Part shown: positions 1 through 8,837 of the stretch, piece by piece
How the letters are laid out: each line of letters opens with the position of its first letter
How positions within the stretch are numbered: the stretch's first letter is position 1
Assembly (NCBI GenBank): GCA_001772005.1
Contig: MERI01000253.1
Span: 1-46,668 of the forward strand
Length of the DNA: 46,668 bases
Reading direction: 5' to 3'
From: Betaproteobacteria bacterium RIFCSPLOWO2_12_FULL_62_58
GTDB lineage: Bacteria; Pseudomonadota; Gammaproteobacteria; Burkholderiales; SG8-41
The notes under the pieces: model-generated
Databases searched by the model: none
Seen by the model: the letters and a program-made list of their open reading frames with translations, nothing else
What the model was told of the DNA's origin: nothing
Position numbers and translations under genes: made by a program

Positions 1-392
1 GAGATCTTTCTCGTGCCCTGGGATTCCGCGTGCGGAAGAAATTGGCTGAGGGGGAAGCGATTCCCTCTGACCGCGAGGAAGAAGTCTGCAGAGGGTATAG
101 TAGGTCTTGGTTTTCTGAGGACTGAAGGCCCGAACGGTACCCCGAGAGGGGAGTAAAAGAGAGGAGTCGTCAATTGCCAAGGAACTGCGGTACTGCATCC
201 GGCGAGCGCTTGGGGAACACTCCGGGCGCTGGGATGAAATCGCGGTTGGTGCGGTGAGAGAAGACGCTTCGGTTAATGTGCGGCTTGCGTTGCTGCCGTG
301 CATTAACTCAATCTGCCGAACCGCCGTATACGTGACCCGTTCGTACGGTGGTGTGGGAGGGAGGGGCCGTGAGGCTTCTTCCTATCCCGAAT
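1..392 (+). mobile_element. Probable group II intron remnant with domains V and VI
   Basis: No protein gene is supported here. Positions 318-354 read like bacterial group II intron domain V: a perfect 9-bp basal stem (ACCGCCGTA 320-328 with TACGGTGGT 344-352, one G-T pair) around an upper hairpin, followed by the GTGTGGGAGG joiner. Positions 355-392 can fold as domain VI, a G-rich arm pairing with CTATCCC and leaving an A to bulge, ending CCCGAAT, so the intron 3' end would be near 392. Around 80-180 the text GTCTGCAGAGGG.ATAGTAGG and GGCCCGAACGG resembles the leader ahead of intron reverse transcriptases, but no reverse transcriptase lies between. I infer an ORF-deleted or truncated intron. 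The domain V assignment is fairly good; the rest is weak. Confidence 0.55.
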
Positions 393-432
393 AGGCTCTC
401 AAGAACTGCAGAGGGATCAGGCAAAACATATC

Positions 433-1434
433 GTGGACAAGTTCTTGGAATTTCTCATTAGGGTGATTCAGATCCTTAAGCCCGACATTAAAAGATGGAT
501 AGTCCGCATATTTGTAGTCTCCGGGATAGCCTTGGTCTCTCAAAGAATCTGGGAGCCGTACTTGCAGGCCGCGTTGGAGAAGTATTTTCGATTGAACGTG
601 CCCAACACCGAACCTACTGGATGGGCATTTATTGTCATTGGCATCGCCCTGTACTTTGTGAATCTCTATGTTGAGCATGTTTCAAGGCCAAAAGAGATAG
701 TCCAACCTCGGCCAGTTATAGAGGTGGAGTTTGAGGATAAAGACCCGTTTGTGTACACAGAGCCGTCCGGAGCAAGCGGGCATACAATCCGAGGCTATCG
801 CGTTAAGGTAACGAACACAGGGCCACAAGACATCGACGGTTGCATTGTCTATTTAGACAGAATGTCATCACTGACGGAGCCAGGGTTCAAGAACGCTTAT
901 GTGCCCATTGCGCTAATCACACAACAACAGAGACAACAGAATCGACGAGGCGGAGAATTCAAACTTCGATCAGGGCAGCCAAAATATATTGAGGTCGCGT
1001 GGCTGGATGAGAGGTCTGTCGAGAGCCAAATTGTTCTTCAGTATGAAAACCCGGCAATTCCTAATATGGTGAAGCGCGGCGATTACCTGCTATCGCTGGT
1101 TGCTTACGGAGGTGGTCCGCCAGTTTCAGGAATGTACCGCTTGTGCGTTGATGGTGGTGGCTATCTTCGGTTTGAGCGACACTCTGAAGAGAGAGCCGGT
1201 GAACAACCTTGGGCAGAAGAAATCATGATCGTTGATTCAAAGTGGCCTGTCGCGTCAGGATTTCAGAAGAGAATGGAACACCAAGGATTCAATCTACGCT
1301 GGTCACGACCCGAGAAAGTACCGAGCAGACGCACAGAGGGGTATGAAGTCATGTTTGAGGTTGATCCCAAAGCAAGGACTAAGAGACAGATTCAATTGAA
1401 GGATGGCTCAACTCTTATCGGAAAGAGAGCCTAA
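433..1434 (+). CDS. Hypothetical two-helix membrane protein, probable integron cassette gene
   Basis: I do not recognise this 333-residue protein. The N-terminus holds two likely membrane segments (about residues 22-40 and 63-83); the rest is a soluble, beta-rich domain (about 95-333). The start is GTG at 433, with a poorly spaced GAGGG upstream, so initiation is uncertain. Codon use is clearly more AT-rich than in the core genes downstream, which fits recent acquisition. The TAA stop at 1432-1434 lies inside the GCCTAAC core box of the attC site that follows, the usual compact layout of an integron gene cassette. No integrase gene or second intact attC is seen in the window, so this is a stray cassette or the end of an array beyond the left edge. 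Function unknown. Confidence 0.7.
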   Translation: MDKFLEFLIRVIQILKPDIKRWIVRIFVVSGIALVSQRIWEPYLQAALEKYFRLNVPNTEPTGWAFIVIGIALYFVNLYVEHVSRPKEIVQPRPVIEVEFEDKDPFVYTEPSGASGHTIRGYRVKVTNTGPQDIDGCIVYLDRMSSLTEPGFKNAYVPIALITQQQRQQNRRGGEFKLRSGQPKYIEVAWLDERSVESQIVLQYENPAIPNMVKRGDYLLSLVAYGGGPPVSGMYRLCVDGGGYLRFERHSEERAGEQPWAEEIMIVDSKWPVASGFQKRMEHQGFNLRWSRPEKVPSRRTEGYEVMFEVDPKARTKRQIQLKDGSTLIGKRA

Positions 1435-1495
1435 CAAGGCGCTCCAGCCGACGTCGCCGCTGACGCGGCTCCGCGGCTGAGCTTGGGCGTTATCA
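1429..1495 (+). other. attC (59-base element) integron recombination site
   Basis: Outer boxes are GCCTAAC (1429-1435) and GTTATCA (1489-1495). Between them GCGCTCCAGCCGACG pairs with CGCGGCTGAGC, leaving one unpaired C on this strand (a G on the other), as in the extrahelical base of true attC sites. The central loop GTCGCCGCTGACGCGGCTC can also fold. The site directly follows and overlaps the stop of the upstream gene. The R' box departs from GTTRRRY at the fifth position, which is tolerated in natural sites. Confidence 0.72.
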
Positions 1496-1571
1496 AACGT
1501 TAGTTAAAGCCGAGTTAGCGGTTCTCTTCCGAATCCAACGGAATGCCACCCAACCGTGCAGTCGAGAATGA

Positions 1572-1724
1572 CGCTCCGCGAGCGTCGTCGCTCGCACGCG
1601 CATCTCACTGCAGACGTTCGGCTACAAGGATGGAGCGGAGGCGCTGCACGGGCACCACATCGAATGGAACGGTATGAGCCCAGCACTCGTCTGGCGCCAC
1701 GTGCTCGGCCAGCCGTCAAGTTAG
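1572..1724 (+). pseudogene. Unidentified coding fragment (C-terminal piece)
   Basis: This frame is open from just after a TGA (1569-1571) to a TAG at 1724 and gives about 50 residues ending in a protein-like tail (FGYKDGAEALHGHHIEWNG, then a short hydrophobic helix and stop). It has no credible start codon. It sits between the attC site and another gene fragment, so I read it as the 3' scrap of a disrupted cassette or chromosomal gene. It could also be a chance open frame. Confidence 0.25.
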
Positions 1725-1749
1725 TTCACTGACGAGCATGGAGAATTGA

Positions 1750-1851
1750 GTGACCGCATATCTATTCTTGTGGAACCCTGTCGTGGATCCCGAAAGCTTC
1801 ACCAACTACGAGGAGCTTGAACGAGTAAGACATTCCCTCTCCCCCTCGTGA
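1750..1851 (+). pseudogene. Truncated 5' end of a small gene, cut by a palindromic repeat
   Basis: A GTG at 1750 preceded by GGAGAATTGA opens a frame starting V-T-A-Y-L-F-L-W-N-P and continuing DPESFTNYEELERV, a convincing protein N-terminus. After about 27 residues it runs into the C-rich arm of the palindrome at 1837-1862 and stops at 1851. I infer that the repeat, or the deletion that brought it here, removed the rest. The parent family is not identified. Confidence 0.35.
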
Positions 1852-1862
1852 CCGGGGGAGAG
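1837..1862. repeat. Intergenic palindrome (CTCTCCCCC / GGGGGAGAG)
   Basis: A perfect 9-bp inverted repeat with an 8-nt loop, followed by a second G-rich run (AGAGAGAGGGGG to 1878) that could pair with the left arm instead. There is no T-tract, so it is not a classical terminator. It separates the mobile region from the esterase gene. The next bases (1879-1909) are four imperfect copies of a GTTCAC/GTTCAT unit. Confidence 0.5.
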
Positions 1863-1942
1863 CGTTAGAGAGAGGGGGTTCACCCGTTCACTTGTTCATT
1901 CGTTCACCCCCGAGATCGGCGTTCATCGGTGGTTTCTCATGG

Positions 1943-2917
1943 ATGTTTTGGATGACGTCTAGCCATTGGGTCCGATTTTTATTGTGGGCGATACTGTTGT
2001 TTGTCGCGGGCTACGCCGCGGCCGCACTCAAGCCGGGCGATCACGAATTTTCGCTCACCCATAAAGCCATCAAGCGCAGCTACCTGGTGCGCATGCCGCC
2101 ACGAGCATCAGCAAATGCGCCGCTGCCCGTGGTACTCAATTTCCATGGCGGCGGAGGCAATGCGAAGACCCAGAAGTGGTATTCGCGGATGGATGAGACC
2201 GCCGACCGCGAGGGCTTTATCGCGGTGTATCCCAACGGCACCGGCGGGTTCGGCGATCGGCTGCTAACCTGGAACGCCGGCAACTGCTGCGGCGAGGCCG
2301 CGCTGAATCGCGTCGATGATGTCGGCTTTGCGCTGGCGGTGCTCGACGATCTTGCGCGCCGAACGCCGGTCGACAGCACGCGCATCTACGCAACGGGGCT
2401 GTCCAACGGCTCGATGATGGCGTACCGGTTCGCGGCGGAAGCGTCGGATCGCGTCGCAGCGGTGGCCGGTGTGGCCGGGGCGATGACATTGCCGGATTTC
2501 GCGCCGAAATTGCCGGTGGCGGTAATGCATATCCACAGCGTCGACGACCAGCGCGCCCTGTACGATGGCGGCCTCGGCCCCGTCTTTCCGATGGCCAATA
2601 CGCGCGTATTCCACGCGTCCGTCAGCAGCATGCTCACGAAATGGCTCGACCACAATCGCTGTTCCGCGCAGGGGGAAGCGGCGATCCCCATTGCGGGAAG
2701 CAGCGCGGACGAGGGCCACACGGCGACGCGCTACACTTGGCGGCCATGCCGCGAAGGCACCGAAGTCGTCCTGTGGAAGCTGACGGGCCCCGGCCACGTG
2801 TGGCCCGGCGGCCAGCGCGACTTTCTGCCGCTGCTGCTCGGCACTTCGAGTGCCGTTATCGACGCCAACCGCGAGATGTGGCGCTTCTTCTCGCGGTTTC
2901 GACGCGGACCCGGTTAG
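1943..2917 (+). CDS. Secreted LpqC / polyhydroxybutyrate-depolymerase-type esterase
   Basis: An alpha/beta hydrolase of the LpqC/CE1 esterase (PHB depolymerase, feruloyl esterase) family, about 324 residues. The N-terminus is a signal peptide or anchor ending near AAA (residues 26-28), so it acts in the periplasm or outside the cell. The nucleophile elbow is G-L-S-N-G (Ser about 154), the acid is in H-S-V-D-D (Asp about 201-202) and the catalytic His is in G-P-G-H-V-W-P-G-G (about 286). The oxyanion strand is NFHGGGGN. The frame runs further upstream to a TTG at 1892, but ATG 1943 or 1952 puts the signal peptide at the start and I prefer 1943. Its stop overlaps the stop of the convergent transporter gene by three bases. 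Substrate unproven: short polyhydroxyalkanoate or aryl esters are likely. Confidence 0.85.
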   Translation: MFWMTSSHWVRFLLWAILLFVAGYAAAALKPGDHEFSLTHKAIKRSYLVRMPPRASANAPLPVVLNFHGGGGNAKTQKWYSRMDETADREGFIAVYPNGTGGFGDRLLTWNAGNCCGEAALNRVDDVGFALAVLDDLARRTPVDSTRIYATGLSNGSMMAYRFAAEASDRVAAVAGVAGAMTLPDFAPKLPVAVMHIHSVDDQRALYDGGLGPVFPMANTRVFHASVSSMLTKWLDHNRCSAQGEAAIPIAGSSADEGHTATRYTWRPCREGTEVVLWKLTGPGHVWPGGQRDFLPLLLGTSSAVIDANREMWRFFSRFRRGPG

Positions 2918-5181
2918 CTTGCGAACTCCTGTATGGTGCGGTTTGCGCGCCGCAGCCGGGCCGCAAGCTCGCGATCGAGATTGGCTAGCAGCTTGATCGT
3001 AACCGCCGGATGGTCGCTCGTGAGCGTGTCGAAACCGACGCGCGTCAGCACGTAGCAGACCAGCGGCTCATCCGCTCTGACGGTTGCCGAGCGTGGCGCC
3101 TGGTCGAGCAGGGCGATCTCGCCGAACATGGTTCCCGGCGCGAAGGTGGCAAGACGGGTTTCCCGATCGTCTCCCGGGAGCTTGAGTCCAACGCTCGCAC
3201 TGCCCTTGGCGATAATGTAAAGCTCGTCACTTTGGTCGCCCTCAAGGAACACCAGGTCGCCCTTGCCATAGATGCGACGGGAGAGAACCTTTCTTACTGC
3301 TGCAAGCTCCTCTTCGTTCATTTGCGCCAGCACATCGAGCCGGCCGAAGGGGAACTCGGCACCGGCCTCGATGTCGCCCAGGAAGCTCAAAATCAGATGA
3401 TCCTCGGCCCATTCTATGGCGTGGTCGGTGTCTGGGAAGATACGGCCGTGCGTCACCGCGGCAATCACGCCCATGTCGCGCAGCAGGTTGGTCAGCGCGG
3501 CGCGCCCCTGGAGAGAGGCAAGCAGCAGGAACTTGCCCTCCTTGAGCATGCGGTCGTGGATTTGCAGCAGGATCCTGGCGCCGGTGCTGTCGATCTCGTT
3601 GACGCGCTTCAAATCCAGGATGACGTAGGCGACCGCGTCGCGTAGCGCCGCCTCGATGACAGCAGCGAGATTCTCCGCGCTGCCGAAAAAAATCGGCCCT
3701 TCGAGCTCGAGCACCAAAATACGGCGGCCGTGGCGGCCAAGAACTTCCATATGCTCGGGCATGCGCGTCTTGCGCGAGTGAACCGCATCACAGCGGTATG
3801 CGCGCCGAACGACCGATACGCTCATCCGGAACAGGAAAAACAGGATGGTAATCGCCACGCCAAGGAGGACCGCGGTCAACAGGTCGGCGGCAATCGCGGT
3901 CACGGCAACAACCAGCACGATCGTGAGGTCGCCGATGATGCTCTTCCATTGCGTGTCGCGGCCCGCAACCAGCTTTTTGACGAGACCCACCGTCCACGGG
4001 TCGAAGTGCTGGATGGCGACCACCACGATGATGGCGGACAGAACCACGCGGGGCAGGAAGGCGATGATCGGCATCAGAGCGAATATCGCGACCAGCACCC
4101 AACCGGCATTGATCAGCACGGCGAGCGGCGTACGCCCGCCAAAGGCGCGGTTGGCGAGGGTCGGGCCGAGGTTGATGCCACTCGTAATGCCACCGAAGAC
4201 GGCGGCCACCATGTTGCCGATGCCGAGACGGATGAGTTGTCGGTCGCCCCCGGGCTTGAAGCCGGTCACAGGTTGCAGCAGGCGAGCGCACAGCAGGGCG
4301 TCGAGCGAAGCGACGGCGGCGAGACTGAGTCCGCCGAAGACAATCGTGGACATGAGTTCGGCGAGATCCGGACGGCGCAGCACGTCGGTCAGCGCGATCA
4401 GATTTCCAAGCATCATGTCGACCGGCGGCGTGTCGCCGATTGCGGGGCCAAGCGCCGCTTCGAAGCCAAGGCCATCGAGGGCGTAATAAAAGGCACAGCC
4501 CGCCACAAGCCCGACAATGAGCGGCGGTATTTTCGGCAGAATGCTCCTTGCGTTCCACATCGCGATGCAGGTCACCGCGGCCACGAGCACGTTGAGAGGC
4601 TTCGCGTGCGGCAGGTTAGATACCACTTCCGCCAGCCGGACATGGTGCGAGTAGCCGAGAACGTGGCCGGCCTGTACCAACGCAAGGAGCAGCGCCGCCG
4701 CGTTTTGAAATCCCGCCAGCACCGGGTGCGGGGTGTACTTCAGCAGCGAGCCCACCCGCAGCAGACCGAACAGGAACTGGAAGAAACCGGCCACGAAAAC
4801 GATGAGAAGCACCACCGTGATAACGAGGGTCGCATGACCTTCCCGGATGATGGCCGCGCCGGAGGGCAGCAGTTCCTGCGCCAGGATGAGCCCGAGAAAA
4901 AAGGTGGTGACTACGCGCGGGGCGTAGATCGTCGTGGTCCTGTCGCCCAATATCAGGCTGACCACGGCCAGCGTGAAAGCCGAAACCAGGCCGGCCAGCA
5001 CCCCTGAAGCAAAGTACTGGTCCCCGAGCGCCACAAATGCGAACATCCCGTAGCCCATCGCAAGCGGGATCGCCAGCGCCGCTGATACGGTCGCGCCGAG
5101 AAAATCGCCGCGCAGGTTCGGCCGCCAGTCGCGCTGCACGGGGGGCGCCGCGTTCGGGGACGATGGGGTGGGGGCAGTCAT
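2914..5181 (-). CDS. SulP-family anion permease with STAS and cyclic-nucleotide-binding domains
   Basis: A 755-residue inner-membrane transporter of the SulP/SLC26 family (sulfate, bicarbonate or other anions). The transmembrane core covers about residues 20-450. A cytoplasmic STAS domain begins near 488, with the D-S-T-G loop at about 531-534. A third domain, about 617-740, is a cNMP-binding (Crp-like) fold with the phosphate-binding cassette FGEIALLDQAPRSA. Most bacterial SulP proteins end after STAS, so an added nucleotide sensor suggests allosteric control of transport by cAMP, cGMP or c-di-nucleotides; this is inference. ATG at 5181. It lies 18 bp after a paralogue of the same architecture and they are probably co-transcribed. 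Confidence 0.9.
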   Translation of the reverse strand: MTAPTPSSPNAAPPVQRDWRPNLRGDFLGATVSAALAIPLAMGYGMFAFVALGDQYFASGVLAGLVSAFTLAVVSLILGDRTTTIYAPRVVTTFFLGLILAQELLPSGAAIIREGHATLVITVVLLIVFVAGFFQFLFGLLRVGSLLKYTPHPVLAGFQNAAALLLALVQAGHVLGYSHHVRLAEVVSNLPHAKPLNVLVAAVTCIAMWNARSILPKIPPLIVGLVAGCAFYYALDGLGFEAALGPAIGDTPPVDMMLGNLIALTDVLRRPDLAELMSTIVFGGLSLAAVASLDALLCARLLQPVTGFKPGGDRQLIRLGIGNMVAAVFGGITSGINLGPTLANRAFGGRTPLAVLINAGWVLVAIFALMPIIAFLPRVVLSAIIVVVAIQHFDPWTVGLVKKLVAGRDTQWKSIIGDLTIVLVVAVTAIAADLLTAVLLGVAITILFFLFRMSVSVVRRAYRCDAVHSRKTRMPEHMEVLGRHGRRILVLELEGPIFFGSAENLAAVIEAALRDAVAYVILDLKRVNEIDSTGARILLQIHDRMLKEGKFLLLASLQGRAALTNLLRDMGVIAAVTHGRIFPDTDHAIEWAEDHLILSFLGDIEAGAEFPFGRLDVLAQMNEEELAAVRKVLSRRIYGKGDLVFLEGDQSDELYIIAKGSASVGLKLPGDDRETRLATFAPGTMFGEIALLDQAPRSATVRADEPLVCYVLTRVGFDTLTSDHPAVTIKLLANLDRELAARLRRANRTIQEFAS

Positions 5182-5199
5182 CAGCGAGTCGCTCCGCGT

Positions 5200-7497
5200 T
5201 CAGCCGGCGAGTTGATACACCGTCCGGTTGGCCCGCCGCAGCCGTGCGGCCAGCTCGCGGCCCAGATTCACCAGCACTCTTGTGGCAATACCCGGGTGCT
5301 CGTGCGACAGTCGTTCGAATGCGGCGTGATCGAGCACGTAGCACGCCAGATTTTCGTCGGCTTCGATCGTTGCTGAACGCGCCTCCTGGTCGAGCAGGGC
5401 GATCTCGCCGAATACGGTGCCCGGCGCGAAGGTGATCAGGCGGGTTTCGCGCCCGTTGCCTGGCAGCCTGAGGCGCGCGCTGGCGCTGCCCTTTGCGATG
5501 ATATAAAGCTCGCGGCTTTCGTCGCCTTGGTGGAACACGATCTCGCCTTTGTTGTAGGCGCGCCTCGTCAGCATGGTTCGCATCACCGCGAGTTCGTCCT
5601 CGTTCATGCCCGAGAATACGTCGAGCTGGCCAAACGGAAACTCGTCGCTTGCCTCGAGGCCGCCGAGTTCGCTCAGAATAAGATGATCCTCGGCCGATTC
5701 GATGGCGCGATCCAGATCGCTGAACATGCGCTGGCGGGTCAGCGCGGTGGTGACGCCCATGTCCTCCAGGAAGGTGGCGAGGCGGGTTCCGTCGCTCACG
5801 GAACTCATGAGCAGGCGGCCGCCCTGCTTGTTTATTCGGTCCCGGATCTGCAGGATGATCTGCGCGCCGGTGGAGTCCACCTCGTTGACGCGGTTGAGGT
5901 CGATGATCACATCGCTGACGTTTTCGTGCAGGGCATTTTCGATGTAGGCCGCGAGGCTCTCCGCGGTGCCGAAGAAGATCGGTCCTTCGAGCTCGATCAC
6001 CAGGATGCGGTTGCCGTGGCGCGTCAGGATGTTCATTGACGCGGGCGTGCGCGTCTTGCGCGAGTGCACGGCATTGCATCGATAGGCGCGGCGTATCACC
6101 GATCTGCTCATGCGGAACAGAAAGAACACGATACTGATCGCCAGACCGAGCGCCACCGCGACAGCGAGGTTTGTTGCGATCGCCACGGTGGTTACCAGGA
6201 GGATCACGATGAGGTCGAGCGTTATATGGCTCAGCAGCGGAACCTCGCGTCTGGCGCATTTGCGCAATAGCTGCAGCGTCCAGCGGTCGACGAGCTGAAT
6301 CGCGACCACCACCAGCGCCGCGGCGATCACCACGCGCGGCACCAATGAAACCATGGGCGACAGGGCCTGGAGCACGAACAAGATTACGATCGCGTGCACC
6401 AGGACCGACAGCGCCGTGCGTCCCCCGCTGCGATGGTTGGCGAAACTCGACGCGAGGTTGATGCCGTTGGCGATGCCGCCGAAGCTTGCTGCGAACATAT
6501 TGCCGATGCCGAGCCGGACCAACTCGCGGTTGCCGTCGAACTTGTGGCCGGAATCGCTCGAGATGAGCCGCGCGCACAGGACCGCGTCAAGAGAGGCGAT
6601 CATCGCCACGCTCGCGGCCCCCAGGATCACGACCGGCAAGAATTCCAGGAACTGCGGGTTGGAGAACAGCCCGACGAATTCCGTCAGGTAGTGCGGGTCG
6701 GGCAGGCCGACACTGATTTCGCCGACGGCGGGGCCGAGCTGTTCATGGAAGCCAACGCGCGCGAGCAGATAATAGGCTGCCATGCCGCCGACAAGACCGA
6801 GGATGGTCGGGGGCACTTTCTTGGTGAAGCGTGCGGCACGCATGATGAGCACGCACGTGAACGCTCCGACGGCGAGGGTGAGCGGCTGGATGAGCCCGAT
6901 GTTGGCCGGCAGGCTCATCAATGGCACGTGTTGCGCCAGTCCCAGCATGGCGTCAAGCTGGGAGGCGAAGAGCAGGAAGGCGGCGGCATTCTGGAAGCCG
7001 GCGATCACGGGTGCGGGGATGTACTTGAGCAGGGTGCCCAGCTTGAGCAGGCCGAACAGTGCCTGGAAGAAGCCGGTCAACAGTATGAGCAGAAAGACCA
7101 GCGTGAGCAGCACGGTGAGCTCCGCGGTGGCCACATATTGCGTGCTCGAGCGAGCCAGATCGTGCAGGACAAACGAGCCGATCAGAAAGGTAGTGACGCT
7201 GCGCGAGGAGTAGATCATCGTCGTGTTGGCGCCGAGCAACACCGCGACGATGCAGCCGAATACCGGCGCGTAGAGCCCCGCGAGGATCGCATGCGGAATC
7301 GCGGACTCCCCGAGCGGCGACAGGGCGAGCAGCCCGTAACCGATGCTTACCGGGATGGTGAGAAGCGCGGCGATGAGGCCGCCCGTCACGTCGCCGCGCA
7401 GATGCCGCAGCGGCGAGGCAGGAGGGGCGGACAGCGTCGCCGGCGCCTGCCCCTGATCCGGCAATCCGTAACCCAAGTCTGCTTTGCCAGTCGTCAT
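5200..7497 (-). CDS. SulP-family anion permease with STAS and cyclic-nucleotide-binding domains (paralogue)
   Basis: A 765-residue paralogue of the next gene with the same order: about 12 membrane segments, STAS from about residue 498 (again E/I-D-S-T-G-A) and a C-terminal cNMP-binding domain containing FGEIALLDQEARSA. The ends are strikingly alike (ELAARLRRANRT near the C-terminus of both), while the membrane core has diverged, for example at the likely substrate-facing start of TM1. This is an old tandem duplication, not a recent one. The frame is open to a TTG at 7539, but ATG 7497 follows a GGGATGAG stretch and matches the partner's N-terminal length. First gene of the pair; the substrate could differ between copies. 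Confidence 0.9.
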   Translation of the reverse strand: MTTGKADLGYGLPDQGQAPATLSAPPASPLRHLRGDVTGGLIAALLTIPVSIGYGLLALSPLGESAIPHAILAGLYAPVFGCIVAVLLGANTTMIYSSRSVTTFLIGSFVLHDLARSSTQYVATAELTVLLTLVFLLILLTGFFQALFGLLKLGTLLKYIPAPVIAGFQNAAAFLLFASQLDAMLGLAQHVPLMSLPANIGLIQPLTLAVGAFTCVLIMRAARFTKKVPPTILGLVGGMAAYYLLARVGFHEQLGPAVGEISVGLPDPHYLTEFVGLFSNPQFLEFLPVVILGAASVAMIASLDAVLCARLISSDSGHKFDGNRELVRLGIGNMFAASFGGIANGINLASSFANHRSGGRTALSVLVHAIVILFVLQALSPMVSLVPRVVIAAALVVVAIQLVDRWTLQLLRKCARREVPLLSHITLDLIVILLVTTVAIATNLAVAVALGLAISIVFFLFRMSRSVIRRAYRCNAVHSRKTRTPASMNILTRHGNRILVIELEGPIFFGTAESLAAYIENALHENVSDVIIDLNRVNEVDSTGAQIILQIRDRINKQGGRLLMSSVSDGTRLATFLEDMGVTTALTRQRMFSDLDRAIESAEDHLILSELGGLEASDEFPFGQLDVFSGMNEDELAVMRTMLTRRAYNKGEIVFHQGDESRELYIIAKGSASARLRLPGNGRETRLITFAPGTVFGEIALLDQEARSATIEADENLACYVLDHAAFERLSHEHPGIATRVLVNLGRELAARLRRANRTVYQLAG

Positions 7498-7615
7498 GCA
7501 CTCATCCCAAGTCCCGCGAGTCTCCCCTGCGGATGGCAAAGTTTATTGGTCGAAAGTTTAAAACGTGACGCCCGCGCGATCGGCACGGCTGCGGCGCCAG
7601 CACGAATTCAACGAG

Positions 7616-8788
7616 TCAGGATCGCGGCGCCGGGTCGAACACAAGCGCCTTGAATGGGCGGCGTTCCTCCAGTTCGTCGAGATAGTGTGCCACGCCGGCG
7701 GCTTCACGTGTCAGAAACTGCTCGATGGCAGCGGCAAATGCAGGATGAGCGAGCCAGTGCGTAGAAACGGTCTCAACCGGCAGCAAACCGCGCGCCATCT
7801 TGTGCTCGCCCCGCGCACCGCCTTCAAAAGCCGCGATGCCGCGCGCGATGCAGTATTCGATCGCCTGGTAGTAGCAGGTTTCGAAATGCAGCGCGGGATG
7901 ATATTCGAGAGCGCCCCAGTGGCGCCCGAAAAGTCGTTTGCCGTTGTGCACGTTGAACGAAGCGGCGATCGGCCGATGGTCACGCTGCGCGACCACCAGC
8001 AGCAGGTTTTCGGGCATCGTGCGGCCGATGCGCTGGAAGAAATCCAGATTGAGATAGGGCGTCGAACGGTGTTCGCGGTAGGTCTGCCGGTAGCAGCGCG
8101 CAAAAAACGCCCAGTCGGCTGCGCCGATCTCGGCGCCCTCGAGCCAACGGAAGCGGATGCCCGCTTCCCGTACCTTGCGCTGCTCCTGCCGGATTTTCTT
8201 GCGCTTGTCGTGGCTCATGCCACCGAGGAAATGATCGAAGCTCGCGTAACCCTGATTCGTCCAGTGGAACTGCACGCCGTGACGCAGCATCATGCCGCCG
8301 CCCGCCATGTGTTCTGCCTCCCTGCGGGTCGGAAACAGGCAATGCAGCGAGGAAACCTCGAGTTCGCGCGCGAGCTGTAATGCCGCCGCGATCAGCCGTT
8401 GGTGATGCCTGGGATCGTCGGCGAGGACGCGTCGCCCGGTGACCGGCGTGAACGGAATCGCCGACAGCAGCTTTGGATAGTAATTCAGTCCGTGACGGCA
8501 ATAAGCATCGGCCCATGCCCAATCGAATACGTACTCGCCGTAGGAGTGGGTTTTGAGGTAGAGCGGCATGGCGCCGGCGAGCTTGCCGTGCTCCCTGAGC
8601 AGCAGGTATTGCGGGGTCCAGCCGGTCGCGGCCGCAGCGCAGCCGGTATCGTGCAATGCCGACAGGAATTCGTGGCGCAGGAATGGATCATCGCCCGCCA
8701 GCCGGTTCCAGTCCCCGGGATCGATACCGGACAGGGAAGCGGCGACCTCGATTCTCACCGCTTCTGCACTCCCTCCGGAAGCTGGCAT
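7616..8788 (-). CDS. FemAB-like GNAT-fold acyltransferase (DUF482 / PF04339 family)
   Basis: About 390 residues, matching the conserved proteobacterial family once named peptidogalycan biosynthesis/recognition protein, which has a double GNAT fold like FemAB aminoacyltransferases. Family hallmarks seen are the F-D-W-A-W-A-D-A-Y segment, the S-H-D-K-R-K-K-I-R-Q-E motif in the middle, and G-A-R-G-E-H-K-M-A-R-G near the C-terminus. It is cytoplasmic, with no signal peptide. The true acceptor is unknown; transfer of an acyl or aminoacyl group to a wall-related substrate is the usual guess. The frame is open far into the divergent nadE gene, so I take ATG 8788, which starts the conserved part and leaves a 49-bp divergent promoter region with nadE. 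Confidence 0.8.
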   Translation of the reverse strand: MPASGGSAEAVRIEVAASLSGIDPGDWNRLAGDDPFLRHEFLSALHDTGCAAAATGWTPQYLLLREHGKLAGAMPLYLKTHSYGEYVFDWAWADAYCRHGLNYYPKLLSAIPFTPVTGRRVLADDPRHHQRLIAAALQLARELEVSSLHCLFPTRREAEHMAGGGMMLRHGVQFHWTNQGYASFDHFLGGMSHDKRKKIRQEQRKVREAGIRFRWLEGAEIGAADWAFFARCYRQTYREHRSTPYLNLDFFQRIGRTMPENLLLVVAQRDHRPIAASFNVHNGKRLFGRHWGALEYHPALHFETCYYQAIEYCIARGIAAFEGGARGEHKMARGLLPVETVSTHWLAHPAFAAAIEQFLTREAAGVAHYLDELEERRPFKALVFDPAPRS

Positions 8789-8837
8789 GGTATGAACGCG
8801 CGGCGCGCTGGGGATGGTTCGATGATATATTAGCGCC

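Noticed and set aside
3730..7653. Very long open frames antisense to or out of frame with the SulP genes (for example 3730-5007 plus, 4616-6577 minus, 6394-7653 plus)
   Set aside because: They are GC-driven shadows: Arg/His/Gln-rich translations with no domains, lying inside convincing transporter genes.
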